64,000 bases of DNA, from NCBI GenBank assembly GCA_026874595.1, contig CM049313.1, positions 10,289,508 through 10,353,507 of the forward strand. The letters are read 5' to 3'. The stretch is from Sipunculus nudus. Lineage: Eukaryota > Annelida > Sipuncula > Golfingiida > Sipunculidae. Position 1 is the stretch's first letter; every line of letters starts with the position of its first letter. The notes beneath the pieces were generated by a model. That model ran no database searches and had not been told where the DNA came from. It saw only the letters and a program-made list of their open reading frames with translations. Shown one piece after another: positions 12,329-26,116 of the stretch. A program made the position numbers and the translations under genes.

Positions 12329-13497
12329 CTAGAATACAGGTACCTGACAAGTGACTACATGTATCTGCCAAAATCGGATAGTGAGGCATGGATTGAGTGG
12401 CAAGGGGAAATAGAGTGAGGTATGTTGCATATTTGCATGGATGTCTGCAGCCTAAATGTGTATGTAGGTTGTGCCACCTATCACAAATCCAGAAAGCTGT
12501 CCAAGTTGTATACACCTGCAAAATTTTAGGCAGAAAAGTCAAACCACTACATGTATATGAGCGATTTTTGCCCATGGCAGACAAACAGACAAACACTGTG
12601 CAAAAATCTTTGCAGGTAACCCCTCCAGTTTTGTGTATGATAAAGACCTATGTGAGATCTAAACACATGCACAATTTTGGCCCAATCGGTCAAATGGTTC
12701 CTGAGATATGAGCTTGGATGTGTCCAGCGTTAACTAGAATGTAGGTGGCGCCACCTGTCATAAAATCAAGAAAGCTGTCCACTATGTATAAACCTGCAAA
12801 ATTTTAGGCAGTTATGTCGAACCACTACAGAGAAATGAGTGATTTTAGGCCACGGCAGACTAACAGACAGACCCTGTGCAAACATTGTTACAGGTGGCGC
12901 CACCATTTTTTGTGTATGTTACAGAGCTATCAAGGGCTACATTTGTATAAATTTTATTTCCTGATCGGTCAAACGGTTCCCGAGATATAAGCTTGGATGT
13001 CATCAGCGTGAACGTGAACGTAGGTGGCGCCACCTGTCATAAAATCAAGAAAGCTATCCTGGATGTATACACATGACGAATTTCAGGTGAATTAGTCAAT
13101 TCACTGCAGAGATATGAGTGATTTTAAACTAAGGCAGATGAACAGAAGGACACTGTGCAAACATGGTTACAGGTGGCGCCACCATTTTTTGTGTATGTTA
13201 TAAGCAATCCAAGGGCTACATTTGAATCAATTTTATTTCCTGATCGGTCAAACAGTTCCCGAGATATGAGGGTTTATGAGTGGAAACAGACCCACAAATG
13301 GACACTGGATAGAGAGAAAAGGTCAGAGGTCAATGCAAATTGGTTAGGCACCAGTTCACATGTGACCCGATAATAGGTGTAAGTTTGGGAAAAATCAGTC
13401 CACTAGTCTCTGAGGAGCTCTCTGGAAACGAACGCCGCCGCGGCGGAGGAACTCTGTCAAAAACATAGTATCCGCAAAACTTCGTTTTGGCGGATAC
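12329..13497 (+). mobile_element. Family A hairpin-ended element, copy A1
   Basis: Starts CTAGAATACAGG, then the arm GTATCTGCCAAAA. Ends with the hairpin GTATCCGCAAAAC-TTC-GTTTTGGCGGATAC. The interior holds about 150-bp tandem units carrying GGTGGCGCCACC at 12744, 12893, 13023 and 13172. The host sequence resumes directly after the right end, as shown by the uninterrupted copy near 16430-16460. No coding sequence. Confidence 0.8.
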
Positions 13498-13601
13498 AAA
13501 AATACAGGTGGCTCCACCAGTCTGCAGAAACTAATAAAAACACTTAATGGTCAATATCCATGCAAAAAATCATGGTGATCTCTGCATTAGTTGTTCAGAT
13601 A

Positions 13602-14605
13602 CAGTGGAACCCCACAATTACGACCACCCTGGGGACTGAGCAAAGTGGTCGTAATTTGGGGGTGGTCGTATTTGTGAAACTCTTACCGTGGTCGCATATA
13701 ACACGCTGATATTTAATGTGTATCAGAGTTTATCTATTGCATATTTTAAATGTGAATTATAACAAAATATTTAACTTAGCGGAGGATCCTTATTATGTAT
13801 GTTTTTTTGTGTGTGTGTGTGTGTAGCTGAACATTTATTCATGATGAAAATTAATATAAATGTACACATACGTAGTGACTGATGATTAACAAGTAATAAC
13901 ACTAAGGGAATAGGATTACAACCTACTGAATGCATATTGAACAAAATACATATCAGAAAGGGCAAGTTAATGCGAGGGATTTTCCCCCGATGCAAGTTTT
14001 ATTTATACATTTCACTGACTGCTCAATACTAAGTGTCAGTAAGGTATGAACATATGTAGGATAAACTAGGTCGTTAATTTTAACCAATGAGGAGCAATAT
14101 GTGATGAGTTGAAACATTAAGCCCGCAACCCCACACTTAGGGTAGCTGTAATACAGGTGATTGCTGAGGGGCAATTAGCATCTGACCCCAGGTCAGACCG
14201 GCTCATTAAGTAATCAGGCCGGTGATTACCCTCTTTGATCTATAACCTACACCTCAACGAGTCTCAGCGAAGACACCGAGTCGGGAAGATATGCGGGACC
14301 AGATTAACACTCGGGTTAAGAAACCTTGTTACTCGCTTTGAACTTTCGTTAAGGCGCCTGTGATGAGACGCAGCCATTGACTGGTGACAAATGTTGTTTC
14401 AGTACTTCTCTGCGGTGGTCGCATTAGCGGGGTCGCATTAGCGCTGGGGCCAGGAAATCTGGTCGTAATTCTGAATTCAGAGGTGGTCGTAATTTTGAGT
14501 CATTTTTAAACATAAATAAACTAAAAAAAATTCGGGACCAAGCAAAATGGTCGTAAATGTGGGGTGGTCGCAATTGTGGGGTGGTCGCAAGGCGGGGTTC
14601 CACTG
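13602..14605. mobile_element. TA-flanked MITE with CAGTGGAACCCC ends (pogo/Tigger-like)
   Basis: TA lies at 13600-13601 and 14606-14607. The ends are inverted: CAGTGGAACCCCAC on the left, GGGGTTCCACTG on the right. Subterminal GTGGTCGTAATT-like words repeat in both orientations. The uninterrupted copy near 17217 reads GTTGTTCAGATACTTCAG across the insertion point with one TA. The end sequence and TA target fit the Tc1/mariner-pogo group. It is 1,004 bp with no transposase frame. Confidence 0.85.
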
Positions 14606-16263
14606 TACTTCAGTTTTTGTATCAAATTGTCCATTATTCTGAGGGATACTTCGGAGTCCTATAGCTTGAAGGATATGGGTAACAGAGACCTAATTTCAAG
14701 TTTCCACAGGCACCTTTCATGGGCCTCCTTGCATGACAAGAATGAAGATTCGAGGTCCAGTTGTTGCGATTTGTACCCTGTTGACAGATAACCACATCTT
14801 TAAAGGTCTCAAAAAAAAAAAAAAATTCATAAAAATTTGAAAAAAAATAGAGGTGGCACACCCAGTCTGCAGAAACTGATGGAACAGCTCATGATCAATA
14901 TGTATGCCGAAAAAACATGACCATCAGTGTTGTAGTTATTGAAATACTGCAGATTTTGTATCAAATTTTCCATTATTCTGGGGGGGGGGGGGTATTTTGG
15001 ACCCATACAGCTTAAAGAATATGGGTAACAGAGACCTAATTTCAAGTTTCCATGGAGACTTTTCATGGGTCTCCCTGTGTGTCAAGAATGAAGATTCTTG
15101 GTCCAGTTTTTATGATTTGTGCCCTGTTAACAGATGTTCATATCTTTAAAGGTCTCAAAAATACAGAAAAATTTCGTAAAAAAAAAACGAACAAATACAG
15201 GTGGTGCCACCAGTCTGCAGAAACTTATGAAACACTCCATGATCAATATCCATGCAAACAATTATGGTTATCTCTGCATTAGTTGTTCAGATACTTTAGC
15301 TTTTGTATCAAATTTTCCATTATTCTGAGCTGTACTTTGGAGTGCCATAGCTCAAAGGATATGGGTAACAGAGACCAAATTTCAGGTTTCCATGGAGACT
15401 TATCATGGGTCTCCCTGTGTGTCAAGAACGAAGATTCTAGGTCCAGTCGTTACGATTTGTACCCTGTTGACAGATAACTACATCCTTAAAGGTCTCAAAA
15501 ATGGAGAAAACGATTCGTGAACATTGAAAAATACAGGTGGCGCCACCAGTCTGCACAAACTGATGAAACATCTCATGATCAATATGTATGTCGAAAATCA
15601 TGACCATCAGTGATGTAGTTAATGAGATATTGAAGTTTTTGTATGAAATTTTTGACTATTCTGGGGGGTAATTTTGGGCCCCATAGCTTGAAGGACATGG
15701 GTAACAGAGACCTAATTTCTGGTTTCCATGGAGACTTTTCATAGGTCTCTCAGTGTGTTGAAAATAAAGATTCTAGGTCCAGTCGTTACGATTTGTGCCA
15801 CGCTAACAGATGACAGCATCCTGAAAGGTCTCAAAAATAGAGGAAAAAATCGTAAAAAAATCTAACAGTACAGGTAGCGCCACCAGTCTGCAGGAACTGA
15901 TCGAACATCTCATGATCAATATGTATGCCAAAAATGAAGACCATCAGTGATGTAGTTATTGAGATATTGAAGTTTTTGTATGAAATTTTTTACTATTCTG
16001 GGGGGTACTTTGGGGCCCCATAGCTCAAAGGATATGGGTAACAGAGACCTAATTTCTGGTTTCCAAGGAGATTTTTTATATGGACCTCTCAGAATCCCAA
16101 GTTACAAGGTTCTAGGTCCAGCGGTTACGATTTGTGCCTGGTTAACGGACGGACAGACGGACAGACGCACGACGGACAAAGAGTGATCGCTATAGCTCAG
16201 ATGACTTTCAGTCAGCTGAGCTAAAAAGGGTTCTTCATCCATGTGTGGGTGAGCCATATATGA

Positions 16264-18524
16264 ACAGGTGAGCCATGGGTCATGACGCTCAGCTGACTGG
16301 GAAGAGATTTGCCAAAGGAAATATTATCATCTGAATGGTAGTATATACCAATTCAACTGTAGCATCAAACAGATTAACCAACAGGCCAAGATTGTGTCTG
16401 TATTTTTATATATCTCAAAAATAGAGAAAAAATGTGTAAACTTTAAAAAAATACAGGTGGCTCCACCAGTCTGCAGAAACTAATAAAAACACTTAATGGT
16501 CAATAACCATGCAAAGAACCATGGTGATCTCTGCATTAGTTTGTTCAGATAATTCAGCTTTTGTATCAAATTTTCCATTATTTTGAGGGATACTTCGGAG
16601 TCCTATAGCTTGAAGGATATGTGTAACAGAGACCTTATTTTAGGTTTCCACTGACACTTTTCATGGGCCTCCTTGCATGACAAGAATGAAGATTTTAGGT
16701 CCAGTTTTTACAATTTGTGCCATGCTAACAGATGATAGCATCCTTAAAGGTCTCAAAAATAGAGAAAAAAAAATCGAAAAATTGAATAAAATATAGGTGA
16801 CACCACCAGTCTGCAGAAACTGATGAAAAACTCCATAATCAATATCCATGCAAAGAATCATGGTGATCTCTGCATTAGTTGTTCAGATATTTCAGCTTTT
16901 GTCTCAAATTGTCCATTATTCTGAGGGATACTTCAGAGTGCCATTGCTCAAAGGATATGGGCAACAGAGACCTAATTTCAGGTTTCCACAGACACTTTAC
17001 ATGGGCCTCCTTGCATGACAAGAATGAAGATTCTAGATCCAGTTGTTATGATTTGTACCCTGTTGAAATATAACCACAACTTTAAAGGTCTCAAAAATAG
17101 AGAAAAAGTGTGTAAACTTTAAAAAAAATACAGGTGGCTCCACCAGTCTGCAGAAACTAATAAAAACACTTAATGGTCAATATACATGCAAAGAAGCATG
17201 GTGGTCTCTGGATAAGTTGTTCAGATACTTCAGCTTTTGTATCAAATGACCATCAGTGATGTAGTTAATGAGACACTGAAGTCTTTGTATGAAATTTTTT
17301 ACTATTCTGGGGGGTACTTTGGGGACCCATAGCTCAAAGGATATTGGTAACAGAGACCTAATTTCTGGTTTCCATGGAGACTTTTCATAGGTCTCTCAGT
17401 GTCAAGAATGAAGATTCTAGGTCCAGTCTTTACAATTTGTGCCCTGTTAACAGATGTTCACATTTTTAAAGGTCTCAAAAATAGAGAAAAAAATTCGTAA
17501 AAAATCGAAAAATACAGATGGCGCCACCAGTCTGCAGAAACTGATGGAACATCTCATGATCAATAAGCATGACAAAAATCATGACCATCAGTGATGTAGT
17601 TAATGAGATACTGAAGTCTTTGTATGAAATTTTTCTTTATTATGGGGGGGGGGGGAATTTTGGAGCCATGCAGCTTAAAGGATATGGGTAACAGAGACCT
17701 AATTTCAGGTTTCCATGGAGGCTTTTTATGGGTCTCCCTGTGTGTCAAGAATGAAGATTCTAGGTCAAGTTGTTATGATTTGTGCCCTGTTAACAGATGT
17801 TCATATCTTTAAAGGTCTCAGAAATAGAGAAAAAATTCGTAAAAAAAATCGAAAAATACAGTTGACGCCACCAGTCTGCAGAAACTGATGAAACATCTCA
17901 TGATCAATATGTATGTCAAAATCATGACCATCAGTGATGTAGTTAATGAGATATTGAAGTCTTTGTATGAAATTTTTTACTATTCTGGGGGGTACTTTTG
18001 GGCCCCTTAGCTCGAAGGATATGGGTAACAGAGACCTAATTTCTGGTTTCCATGGAGACTTTTCATAGGTCTCTCAGTGTCAAGAATGAAGATTCTAGGT
18101 CCAGTCTTTACGATTTGTGCCCTGTTAACAGGTGTTCACATTTTTAAAGGTCTCAAAAATAGAGAAAAAAATTCGTAAAAAATAAAAAAATACAGATAGC
18201 ACCACCAGTCTGCAGAAACTGATGGAACATCTCATGATCAATATGCATGACAAAAATCATGACCATCAGTGATGTAGTTAATGAGGTAATGAAGTTATTG
18301 TATGAAATTTAAGACCATTCTTGGGGGTACTTTGAGGCCCCATAGCTCAAAGGATATGGGTAACAGAGACCTAATTGCTGGTTTCCAAGGAGATTTTTCA
18401 TGGACCTCTCAGAATGTGAAGTTAAAAGATTCTAGGTCAAGGGGTTAGGATTTGTGCCTGGTTAACGAACGGACAGACGGACAAAGAGTGATCGCTATAG
18501 CTCATACTGTCAGCTGAGCTAAAA
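16264..18524 (+). mobile_element. Family C element, copy 2 (uninterrupted)
   Basis: Matches copy 1 from its left end (GCCATGGGTCATGACGCTCA) to its right hairpin, which is degenerate here. Array units of about 335 bp start near 16456, 16796, 17130, 17514, 17860 and 18194. Several units carry G runs in place of GGGGGGTACTTTGG. This copy serves as the empty site for both insertions in copy 1. Confidence 0.8.
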
Positions 18525-18825
18525 ATGACAGGTTTAGGTGAAATGGTTTGGCTTAAAATCAATCCAAAAGTTTTTTCAAATAGTGGGCCCTGTGGCCTTG
18601 ACCTTTGACACCGTGACCTCAAAAACAATGAGGTGCTTCATCCATGTGTGGGTGAGCTATATGTGAAAGATGAAAGGTTTAGGTGAAATGGTTTGGCTTA
18701 AAATCGATCCACAAGGCATTCCTGGAAGGACAGAATGACGGAGGCAAGAACAGAGGTGTTACTATATCTCCTGCAACTTTGATGCAAGGAAAGTTGCAAG
18801 GGGATAATAAATAACACATACAAAC
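18525..18825 (+). repeat. Fragment of another hairpin-ended repeat
   Basis: Contains two copies of AAATGGTTTGGCTTAAAATC and ends with GCAACTTTGATGCAAGGAAAGTTGC, an inverted repeat, followed by AAGGGGATAATAAAT. The layout resembles the right ends of families A to C. Confidence 0.5.
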
Positions 18826-20760
18826 AAGCCTGGTTAAGGACTCTAAAGCAAGATCGAGAATTTAACACCAAAAGTCATTTCATTACAGAAGGTTAAAGAA
18901 AAAGGGGGGGGGGGGGTTTGGGTTTGGCCCCACATTTCATATTTTAGGCCATTTATCAAATGACAGATTTGGTCTGTCATTTGAAATAGTGCATATCAAA
19001 TCCCCAAGTGATACCTAAATAGTCTGACTGATAACCACCCCTAGTGAAGAGTGGAAAATACTGAGATAATCTGGACTGTTCAGAACTACTTGAGAACAAC
19101 GGTGATTGATCCTGAAGTCCATTCTTTTAACACATGCAAACACATACAAATAATAAAGCCATTTTTCTTATTTATGTGTTTAATTACCTTCATTAAGGTG
19201 AGCTTCTGGATATGCAGGATGAGTATGAGTGTATTTACATATAATTACACAATGTGTACATGATGTTACACTTCCATCTAACGAGTCCACAAGTGTCTGC
19301 ATCAATCAGTATCACATTTATATATAATCCTGTGACAACCTCCTGAATGTATTTTTTTATGTTACACTCCACATAAATGACATATTCACATATATAAAAT
19401 ACGATTAAAGGCTATATATGCCCCTTTGGCATTGGGTTTGTAGTTTCACCAATACACAATCGACATGTGACACAACTCATGTTTAATTCTGTATTTAACA
19501 TTTAAGTTCGATAGTCACTTGTGACACTGTGTAATTTCTGCGGTTAATCAATTCATCTGAAAATGAAATTTTTTGTAATAAAACCACCCAAACTAAACCC
19601 AGGTTTAGTGTGTGTCTGTCACCTGTTTTCATGCACTTTGGTTCTCTGTGTCAATAAATACAATCCACATGTATTTACAAGTGGTGTGGCAATTAATCAA
19701 TTATATCAATGATAAGTCATTTTCTTTCATAATCGATGAAATCGATAGCATTTTTGCAATATCAAACACAGATGATTATGTATGCACACCCAAAGAAGTG
19801 ATACTAACCCAATAAAATATTCTTATACTGTAGGGGCTATAACAAAGACAGGGCACAAAATAGCTAACAGCATGAAAAGTTAAACTAATGCAACCAAGAA
19901 GAGTCAACGACCTGGTCGTCACCTTGACCTTTCAGCATGATGTGCAAATTAAACTGAATTTACTTGGTCACTATTTTATTTATAAATCTATGCAACATAT
20001 TTCAAGGTAAAAAAGACGTGTATGTAAAATAATCAATCAATAATCAATCACCAGCTGTTTTTTTTTTATTTTTCAATCATCAAATATGACTTTACAACGT
20101 ATTCCAACAGTATTTACTATACAAAGACCATGTGACTGGAGGTACAATATTGGGCATTCAATTATTGAATATGTGTATATTTATTTGTACTTTGTAAAGG
20201 CATATGGAAATGGTTTCAGAACAAACTCTTGGCAGATACTATTACATTTGCAGGAGAGATAAATGTATTTCGTGTACACAAAATATATCTGTGTAAGGAA
20301 TGGCCACATTTAAGGTTATCGTTTTAGTACTCCACTAAGTACTTAGTATAAATAAAACAGCTGCTACAAGTCACTTAATTTAATGCCACAAAAATAATTA
20401 TCAACTCAGACTGTGAAGTGCTACTCAGTGATAAGTTAACATTTCAAGAACAGGTTCTCAGTAGCAGCATATCTGAGAGAAAATCCAATCTGGCATAAAT
20501 AAAATAGCTACATGTCACAATTTACCACCACAACAATCATTATCAACTCACACTGCGAAGTCCTACTCAGTGATGAGTAAACATTTCCAGAACTGGTACA
20601 CAGTAGTAGCCCATCTGAAAGTACTCCAGCACCCTGTTGAGTACTTTTTACCCTCTGTTCTGAAATGTATTGTCATAATTTGTATGTTTTTTAAATATGG
20701 TAATGTACTTCTGCTCTATAAATGAAGTACATTTAAAATATGGCACTCAAGGATTCTGTG
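18826..20760. other. Non-coding sequence, no gene recognised
   Basis: AT-rich. I see a G run near 18905 and the near-duplicate pair 20340-20490 and 20500-20640 (phrases CTACTCAGTGATRAGT and CAACTCA). Nothing supports a gene. Confidence 0.4.
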
Positions 20761-20762
20761 TA

Positions 20763-21347
20763 TAGTCCGTCCCAAAACCCGTGTCCGCATGTTTTTTCGC
20801 GATAATTATTTTAATAATATTCATTAAAAGTGCCCTTTTGCCTGAAGTAGATAAACGGATATTCTGCCGATTTTGTGTAAAGAAGTTATATATCATGTAA
20901 AATGTATTTACTTTGCGACTCTTTTGCGTTATTTATGCTGAAATACCGTGAATGGCGTCTTCCCGGCAATGCTGGACAGTACATTCCTCCATATTACACT
21001 TTCCATGTCTATGGCTGCGTTTGGTGATTGTTAGACAACAGTGTCGTCACAAAGACGTCACAGTGGTCGGTCGCGCGTCACCTTCAATTGACTGACGTCA
21101 TAAGTTTGACTGGCTAGTTTATTATCAGTTCTCAGGCAAGGAATAAGTCGTAAACGCTGTATGATGTTTTGTCATATTTTGGATTATTCGTCTCATACAA
21201 AATTAAAGCAAGGTAAGGCATTACTTTTTACGCAGGTAGTCGGCGGAATAGCTCCTGCAACCTTTGGACAAGAAAGGTTTACACTGCTTTACTTGTATAA
21301 AAAATTATCCAGGAAAAACATGCGGACATGGGAACTGGGACGGACTA
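20763..21347. mobile_element. TA-flanked MITE with TAGTCCGTCCC ends
   Basis: TA lies at 20761-20762 and 21348-21349. The ends are inverted: TAGTCCGTCCCAAAACCCGT with GTCCGCATGTTTTT on the left matches the complement of the right end with few mismatches. The 585-bp interior carries CRE-like sites (AGACGTCAC at 21053-21061, TGACGTCA at 21093-21100). No transposase. Confidence 0.85.
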
Positions 21348-21349
21348 TA

Positions 21350-22665
21350 GTAAAATCTGTGCTAAACCCTCATAGATTCTGTAGTACACTTTACAATGAA
21401 GGTCAAGCATATTCTAATTCACTTGTGAGTACAATGATATACTTACTATGTAGTACAATGTGGTTTTCACTTCTCACTTGTGATATACAGTACCTCACTG
21501 CTCAGTGGTGGGTACAGCATACTTTACTAAATAAACATACCAGTAGCTTTTGTTCACTGTTAACATGCACACACGCCAGTACTGGTTACTCATATTTGCA
21601 GGAAATTAACACATAGTCAAAATAGACAAAGATATTTTCATCCAGCTTTACATTGCAGTCCTCTATACAGGATGTAATGGCACTCTGACACTGGTTGTAG
21701 ACTCTAATATTAGAGGGCTGAAATGGTGCTACTACCAAACTGGACTGTACACTTGGGTATAGTCACTTTTCAGTGGAGGTTTATGTTACACTGTGCCTAC
21801 AGCTTATCATATGTGTTGCTGTACAGAATGCTTTATAAAAAGTAATTGTTTAAATGCTGATTAAAAGAAATGAAGAGGTTCATAACATAATCAATTAAAC
21901 AGATTTCTATCCACTTCACAGTTATGTAATAGATTATTCAATTTGTTAAATGAAAGAACACTTGTGCATGTCAGTATTAATCTGTAAGTAATAAATAATA
22001 AATCTACAGAGTCATCAATAAATTAATTTGAACACTGGCATGATAAAGATATAAACTAATTAAATGATACACAAATTAATAATTATGGAGGCCATGAAAG
22101 AAAACTCTACATTTTCAATGATCACAACTGTCACGTATATAAATCAATTAAGCACCAATCTCTGTTTAAAATTTCCCTCATTTATTAGTACCATATTTGT
22201 AAATACACAACATTCCATACTTGCCCCTGGCAACATTCACTTTTTTTCCTGGTTCACTATATATATTACCGATCATAATCAGTACAGAGAAGAAATATTA
22301 ACATATAACCATAAAGTGCTTGATAAAACTACTTAAACTGATCAAGAATCTGGCAGTTATATGATGCGGTTTTGGACAGTGTCAATTTTTACCTGAACCA
22401 AAGCCCCTAACCATGGTCAAGTGCTCAACAAGGTCAAACAGTTATGGTCATTTACTTGACGTGAGGTTGATTAAGAGAACTGTTTAACTGTCAAATGAAA
22501 CCACTGAAACACGACTTGCATGCAATGATATTTAATTATGGGCCCGTGCCTGGGTCTCCAGCTCATATACACAGAAGTTAAGGTGCCTCCAAGTGTAAGC
22601 CTGGCCTAGTGCAGCAGCATAGCACTGCACTGACTGGACAATGAAAATTTATTTTTAATTATGAA
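21350..22665. other. Non-coding sequence, no gene recognised
   Basis: AT-rich with CACTTGTGAGTACAATG-like short repeats. The open frames have no recognisable product and no splice context. Confidence 0.4.
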
Positions 22666-22667
22666 TA

Positions 22668-23379
22668 CAGTGCAACCTGGTCCTACGGACACCCTCTAAA
22701 AGGCAGATAACTGGCTATTACAGACACCCTCTTAAAGGCAGATAACTGGCTACTGCAGACACAATACATAAGTCCCTTGACTTTCCCCTATATAATATAA
22801 AGTTATATTATGTATTTATTAAACCTCTCTAGGGCAGACTCCTCCCTACTGCAAACTACAAACAGTTGATGCTGGCACAAGCCAGTGTTTTCAACGTAAA
22901 TCAACCTGACAAATACACATCAGTGATAATCACTCATTTAATTCATGCAAACAAGACCTTTCTTTATGTCAGGCTAGGATTTAATGAAGGGATTATAGTC
23001 ATGATGACTCAAACTGAAACTCTGTGTCAAATAAATCAATCACGCTGCACTGACTGTTTGTTTTTTTTATGCCAATAAGTTTTTCTAAATTTGAACATAA
23101 GGGCCGGCAAAACCCCTTTAAATCTAAAATCCATTCACAATGAAAGAAAACAAGCTCAAACAAATTCTTGTTCTGCAGTTCATTGTCTCTTATTTCAGTA
23201 TTAACTGTTTTAATAAATTTAATGTAAGAGCAATATATATGAATGAAAATGCATGATAATTAATACATTTGTATGTTTTCTCCTTGACATTTAAATGCAA
23301 AAAGGCCAAATTAGGACACCTGCTTATTAAGGACAAATATGTCAGTCCCTTGACTGTCCGGATTAGAAAGGTTGCACTG
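22668..23379. mobile_element. TA-flanked MITE with CAGTGCAACC ends (pogo/Tigger-like)
   Basis: TA lies at 22666-22667 and 23380-23381. The left end reads CAGTGCAACCTGGTCC with CGGACAC, the right end GTCCGGATTAGAAAGGTTGCACTG. There is a short internal direct repeat, AGGCAGATAACTGGCTA, near the left end. 712 bp, no transposase. Confidence 0.8.
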
Positions 23380-24310
23380 TATATGGATATTTCACCACTA
23401 TTTAACTGTGAACAGAGAAGTGCTGACTAATTTGAATAACTGTATGTCATATCATTTTCCTGCACATAATAAACCAGCAAAGTTATCATATATGTAATAA
23501 TACTGAACTAGGTCAAGTAGAGATGGAGGTAGTATTGCCAAAGTAACTAATATCCATATAACCCATCATATATATAACCCATAAGCAGCCCATTGGCAGA
23601 TGATATTTAAAACCTCCTGCAGTTTTAGGATCATGGTCTTTCAATGTTAACCATATATTTGAACTGAAACACCAATATTCAGACTATCAAAGAAACCAAA
23701 CTGGTGGCAATATTGCCATAATGCCATCTGTAACATGTAACCTTTAAATGCCATTTTATAAAATGCTTAATTTGAACTTTATAATGGTGTCATTTTTAAG
23801 GAATTTGCTTGATATACTTTCAAAATGATCTTATGACTAGTTAGTAAATTGAAATGCAATGTAGTTCTATACTATATATTGAAATGCAATGTAATTCTAG
23901 ACTATATATACTTCAGTATACCCTGAGAACTAAGAGCGCGGCTAAAAAAACAGGTGCAGCCATAAAAAGGGGATCTACGGTATTCTACATATACACAAAA
24001 TTAAACTTTGCTGAACTGCAACCTTACCTTATGATTTGCATACCTTGTACAACCCTGAATATTACATTATAATTTATATTCTAATAATAATGATCAACAA
24101 GTTCTTGCCTTGCACAAACTTCTTCATAAACACTCCTTCATGAGTTGAAGTAGCCCTATATATTTTCAAGAATTCGAAAAAATGTAGCCTGGTGACTTAA
24201 TACAATACAAGTTTAAGTATAATGTAAGCATTACAATGAAGAGAGAAATCAACTGACATGTACAGGTAAGTTAATTTACGAGACATGAAATCAAAGGGTA
24301 CTTGAGTAAG

Positions 24311-24375
24311 CTGGATGGTCAAGTGGACACAATGCCTGCTCATAACAAACAGCACCCTAGATTTGAATCCCTCAA
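24311..24375 (+). repeat. tRNA-like SINE head or tRNA pseudogene
   Basis: GGATGGTCAAGTGGACACAA resembles a polymerase III A box and GATTTGAATCC a B box, about 30 bases apart as in tRNA-derived SINEs. I could not fold a convincing complete cloverleaf, so a functional tRNA is unlikely. Confidence 0.4.
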
Positions 24376-25116
24376 TACGCTATTTTGATAGTCTATACTG
24401 TTACTTTTCTTTTATATATTTGGCCTTGTTGGTGGTATTAAACTCTTTTTCAAGTAGCCTGATAATATGTGTGGAGAAATATATGAACATAAAGAAAATC
24501 TACATTTATGAGCCAATATTGTGTGGTGAGTCAATCTGCATTCATCGAGCAAATGTTGACAGGAGAAACAATATATATTTAGAGTGTTTATTGGAGAACT
24601 AAGCTTCATTTCGCAGGGAATTACTTAACGTTCAACATAGGACTGGTCTACATTTTAGGCCATTGCTGGGAACAATGTCTGAATAACATGACCACTTTAA
24701 TAATGATTGATACATCACCCATGCAATAAAAATCCTAAGGAGGGAATCATAACACAAAAGGATCAATTTTTACATTATTCATTAAGAATAGCACTTACAC
24801 CTATCTGTCAAGGTACTCATTTTGCCCAAGGAGATGCTCATATGACTGACCTATTACTATTTACACTATAGCCCCTGCTGATCACAGATTCTGGTATGGT
24901 ACATGATCAAGACAGTACTCAGTACTCACTCAAGCTGCTCACATAAAGTGCTCATACAGGAAGAGAACTCACATGAGTAGGAAGACTGTTACTCAACAGG
25001 ATATGTAAATTTTATATTTATAACATACAATGGTGATCTGTAGAACAAAACAATACAACACAGCCACATCTGGAAATATTAAATACATACACAGTTTGCT
25101 CATGAATATTAAGTAT

Positions 25117-25150
25117 ATCTATATATATATAAAGTTATATTATATATATT

Positions 25151-25209
<59 letters not shown>

Positions 25210-25235
25210 GTCTATATATAATATATATATATATA
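25117..25235. repeat. TA microsatellite
   Basis: Long TA runs broken by TTTGTCTA and TTTATATA. The open frame across it is an artefact. Confidence 0.9.
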
Positions 25236-26116
25236 GTAAAATACATTTTGTGGAATCAGTAATACTGTAATGAGAATTATATATCACAATATACAGATTA
25301 CACATCTATCATTAATAAATACGTAAATAAATACTTCAAACAAAGGCATTCATGGCAAAAATACTCAAACTGTCATTGCTGGGGAGCCCCTGTTACAGCA
25401 AAAGAAAACTGCTACCATCCATGATTGTTCAGGTTGCACTGCTGTGTGCAGATTTCCGATCTTACGAGCCAGATTACTGGAGAAATACACATGTATAATC
25501 CCAGTGCAAGGACACAATGCACAGCCCTCAAAATTAGGATCCCTAGGAATAAAAGAACTAAATGACCAGTCTCATTTATAAACAGAAAATCAGTAAATGA
25601 AGTCCCAAAAGTAAAACCTGTTTATCATCAGTGGTTTTGCAGGCCCAGAAAGCTAACATACTGTTTTCTTTTTTTTACAAGGATTTAATAAATTTGCAAT
25701 ATTCGCGAAAGGGGAATAATTGCGAAAATAAAGCCTTAATGAATAAGAGGTCCCACTGTTGAAGGCAAGTTGAAAGGTGAAAGACTGATATAATGAATAT
25801 ATATTGTATGTTCAAAAGTTGTTATTATAAATGATAACAGATCTTTCAAATTTTCTGTTATTAATGAGTAATAATTTCCACTCAGTCGATGTAACCTTGG
25901 GTCCCTGTGCAATTATTAAAATTTGCACAATGGTTCTACACTCTGTGCAAGTCTTTTTTAAGGAGAGATTGTGAAATTGGTGCCCACGGAAAACTGTGAA
26001 AAATTGAAAATCCTGAAATTTTAACCTCACCAAAATGAGGCAATCCACAGTATTTCAGGATGGATTTGGCCTGTGTTATCCTTATTATTAAAAGCTCCAT
26101 ACATCCATCAGGTATT

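Larger units (their letters stand above)
12147..16226 (+). mobile_element. Family C element, copy 1, interrupted twice
   Basis: Begins CAAGTGACCCATGGGTCATG and CGCTCAGCTGACT. Ends with ACGGACGG-type repeats and the hairpin AGCTCAGATGACT ... AGTCAGCTGAGCT then AAAA. The interior is a tandem array of about 335-bp units starting ACAGGTGGCNCCACCAGTCT near 13503, 14850, 15197, 15535 and 15870. A family A element (12329-13497) and a TA-flanked MITE (13602-14605) are inserted in it. The adjacent copy 2 is uninterrupted at both points. Confidence 0.8.
23382..26116. other. Non-coding sequence with a tRNA-like head and a TA microsatellite
   Basis: No gene recognised. Contains a tRNA-like stretch at 24311-24375 (listed separately) and a long TA-rich microsatellite at about 25117-25235. 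Confidence 0.4.

Noticed and set aside
12171-12596. Open frame of 141 codons on the minus strand
   Set aside because: It crosses the junction between family C and the inserted family A element, so it cannot be an old gene.
21161-21616. Open frame of 151 codons
   Set aside because: It starts inside a MITE and crosses its right end; there is no recognisable domain.
24311-24375. Functional tRNA gene
   Set aside because: A and B box-like words are present but no complete cloverleaf can be drawn.
25030-25221. Open frame rich in Tyr and Ile
   Set aside because: Translation of a TA microsatellite.
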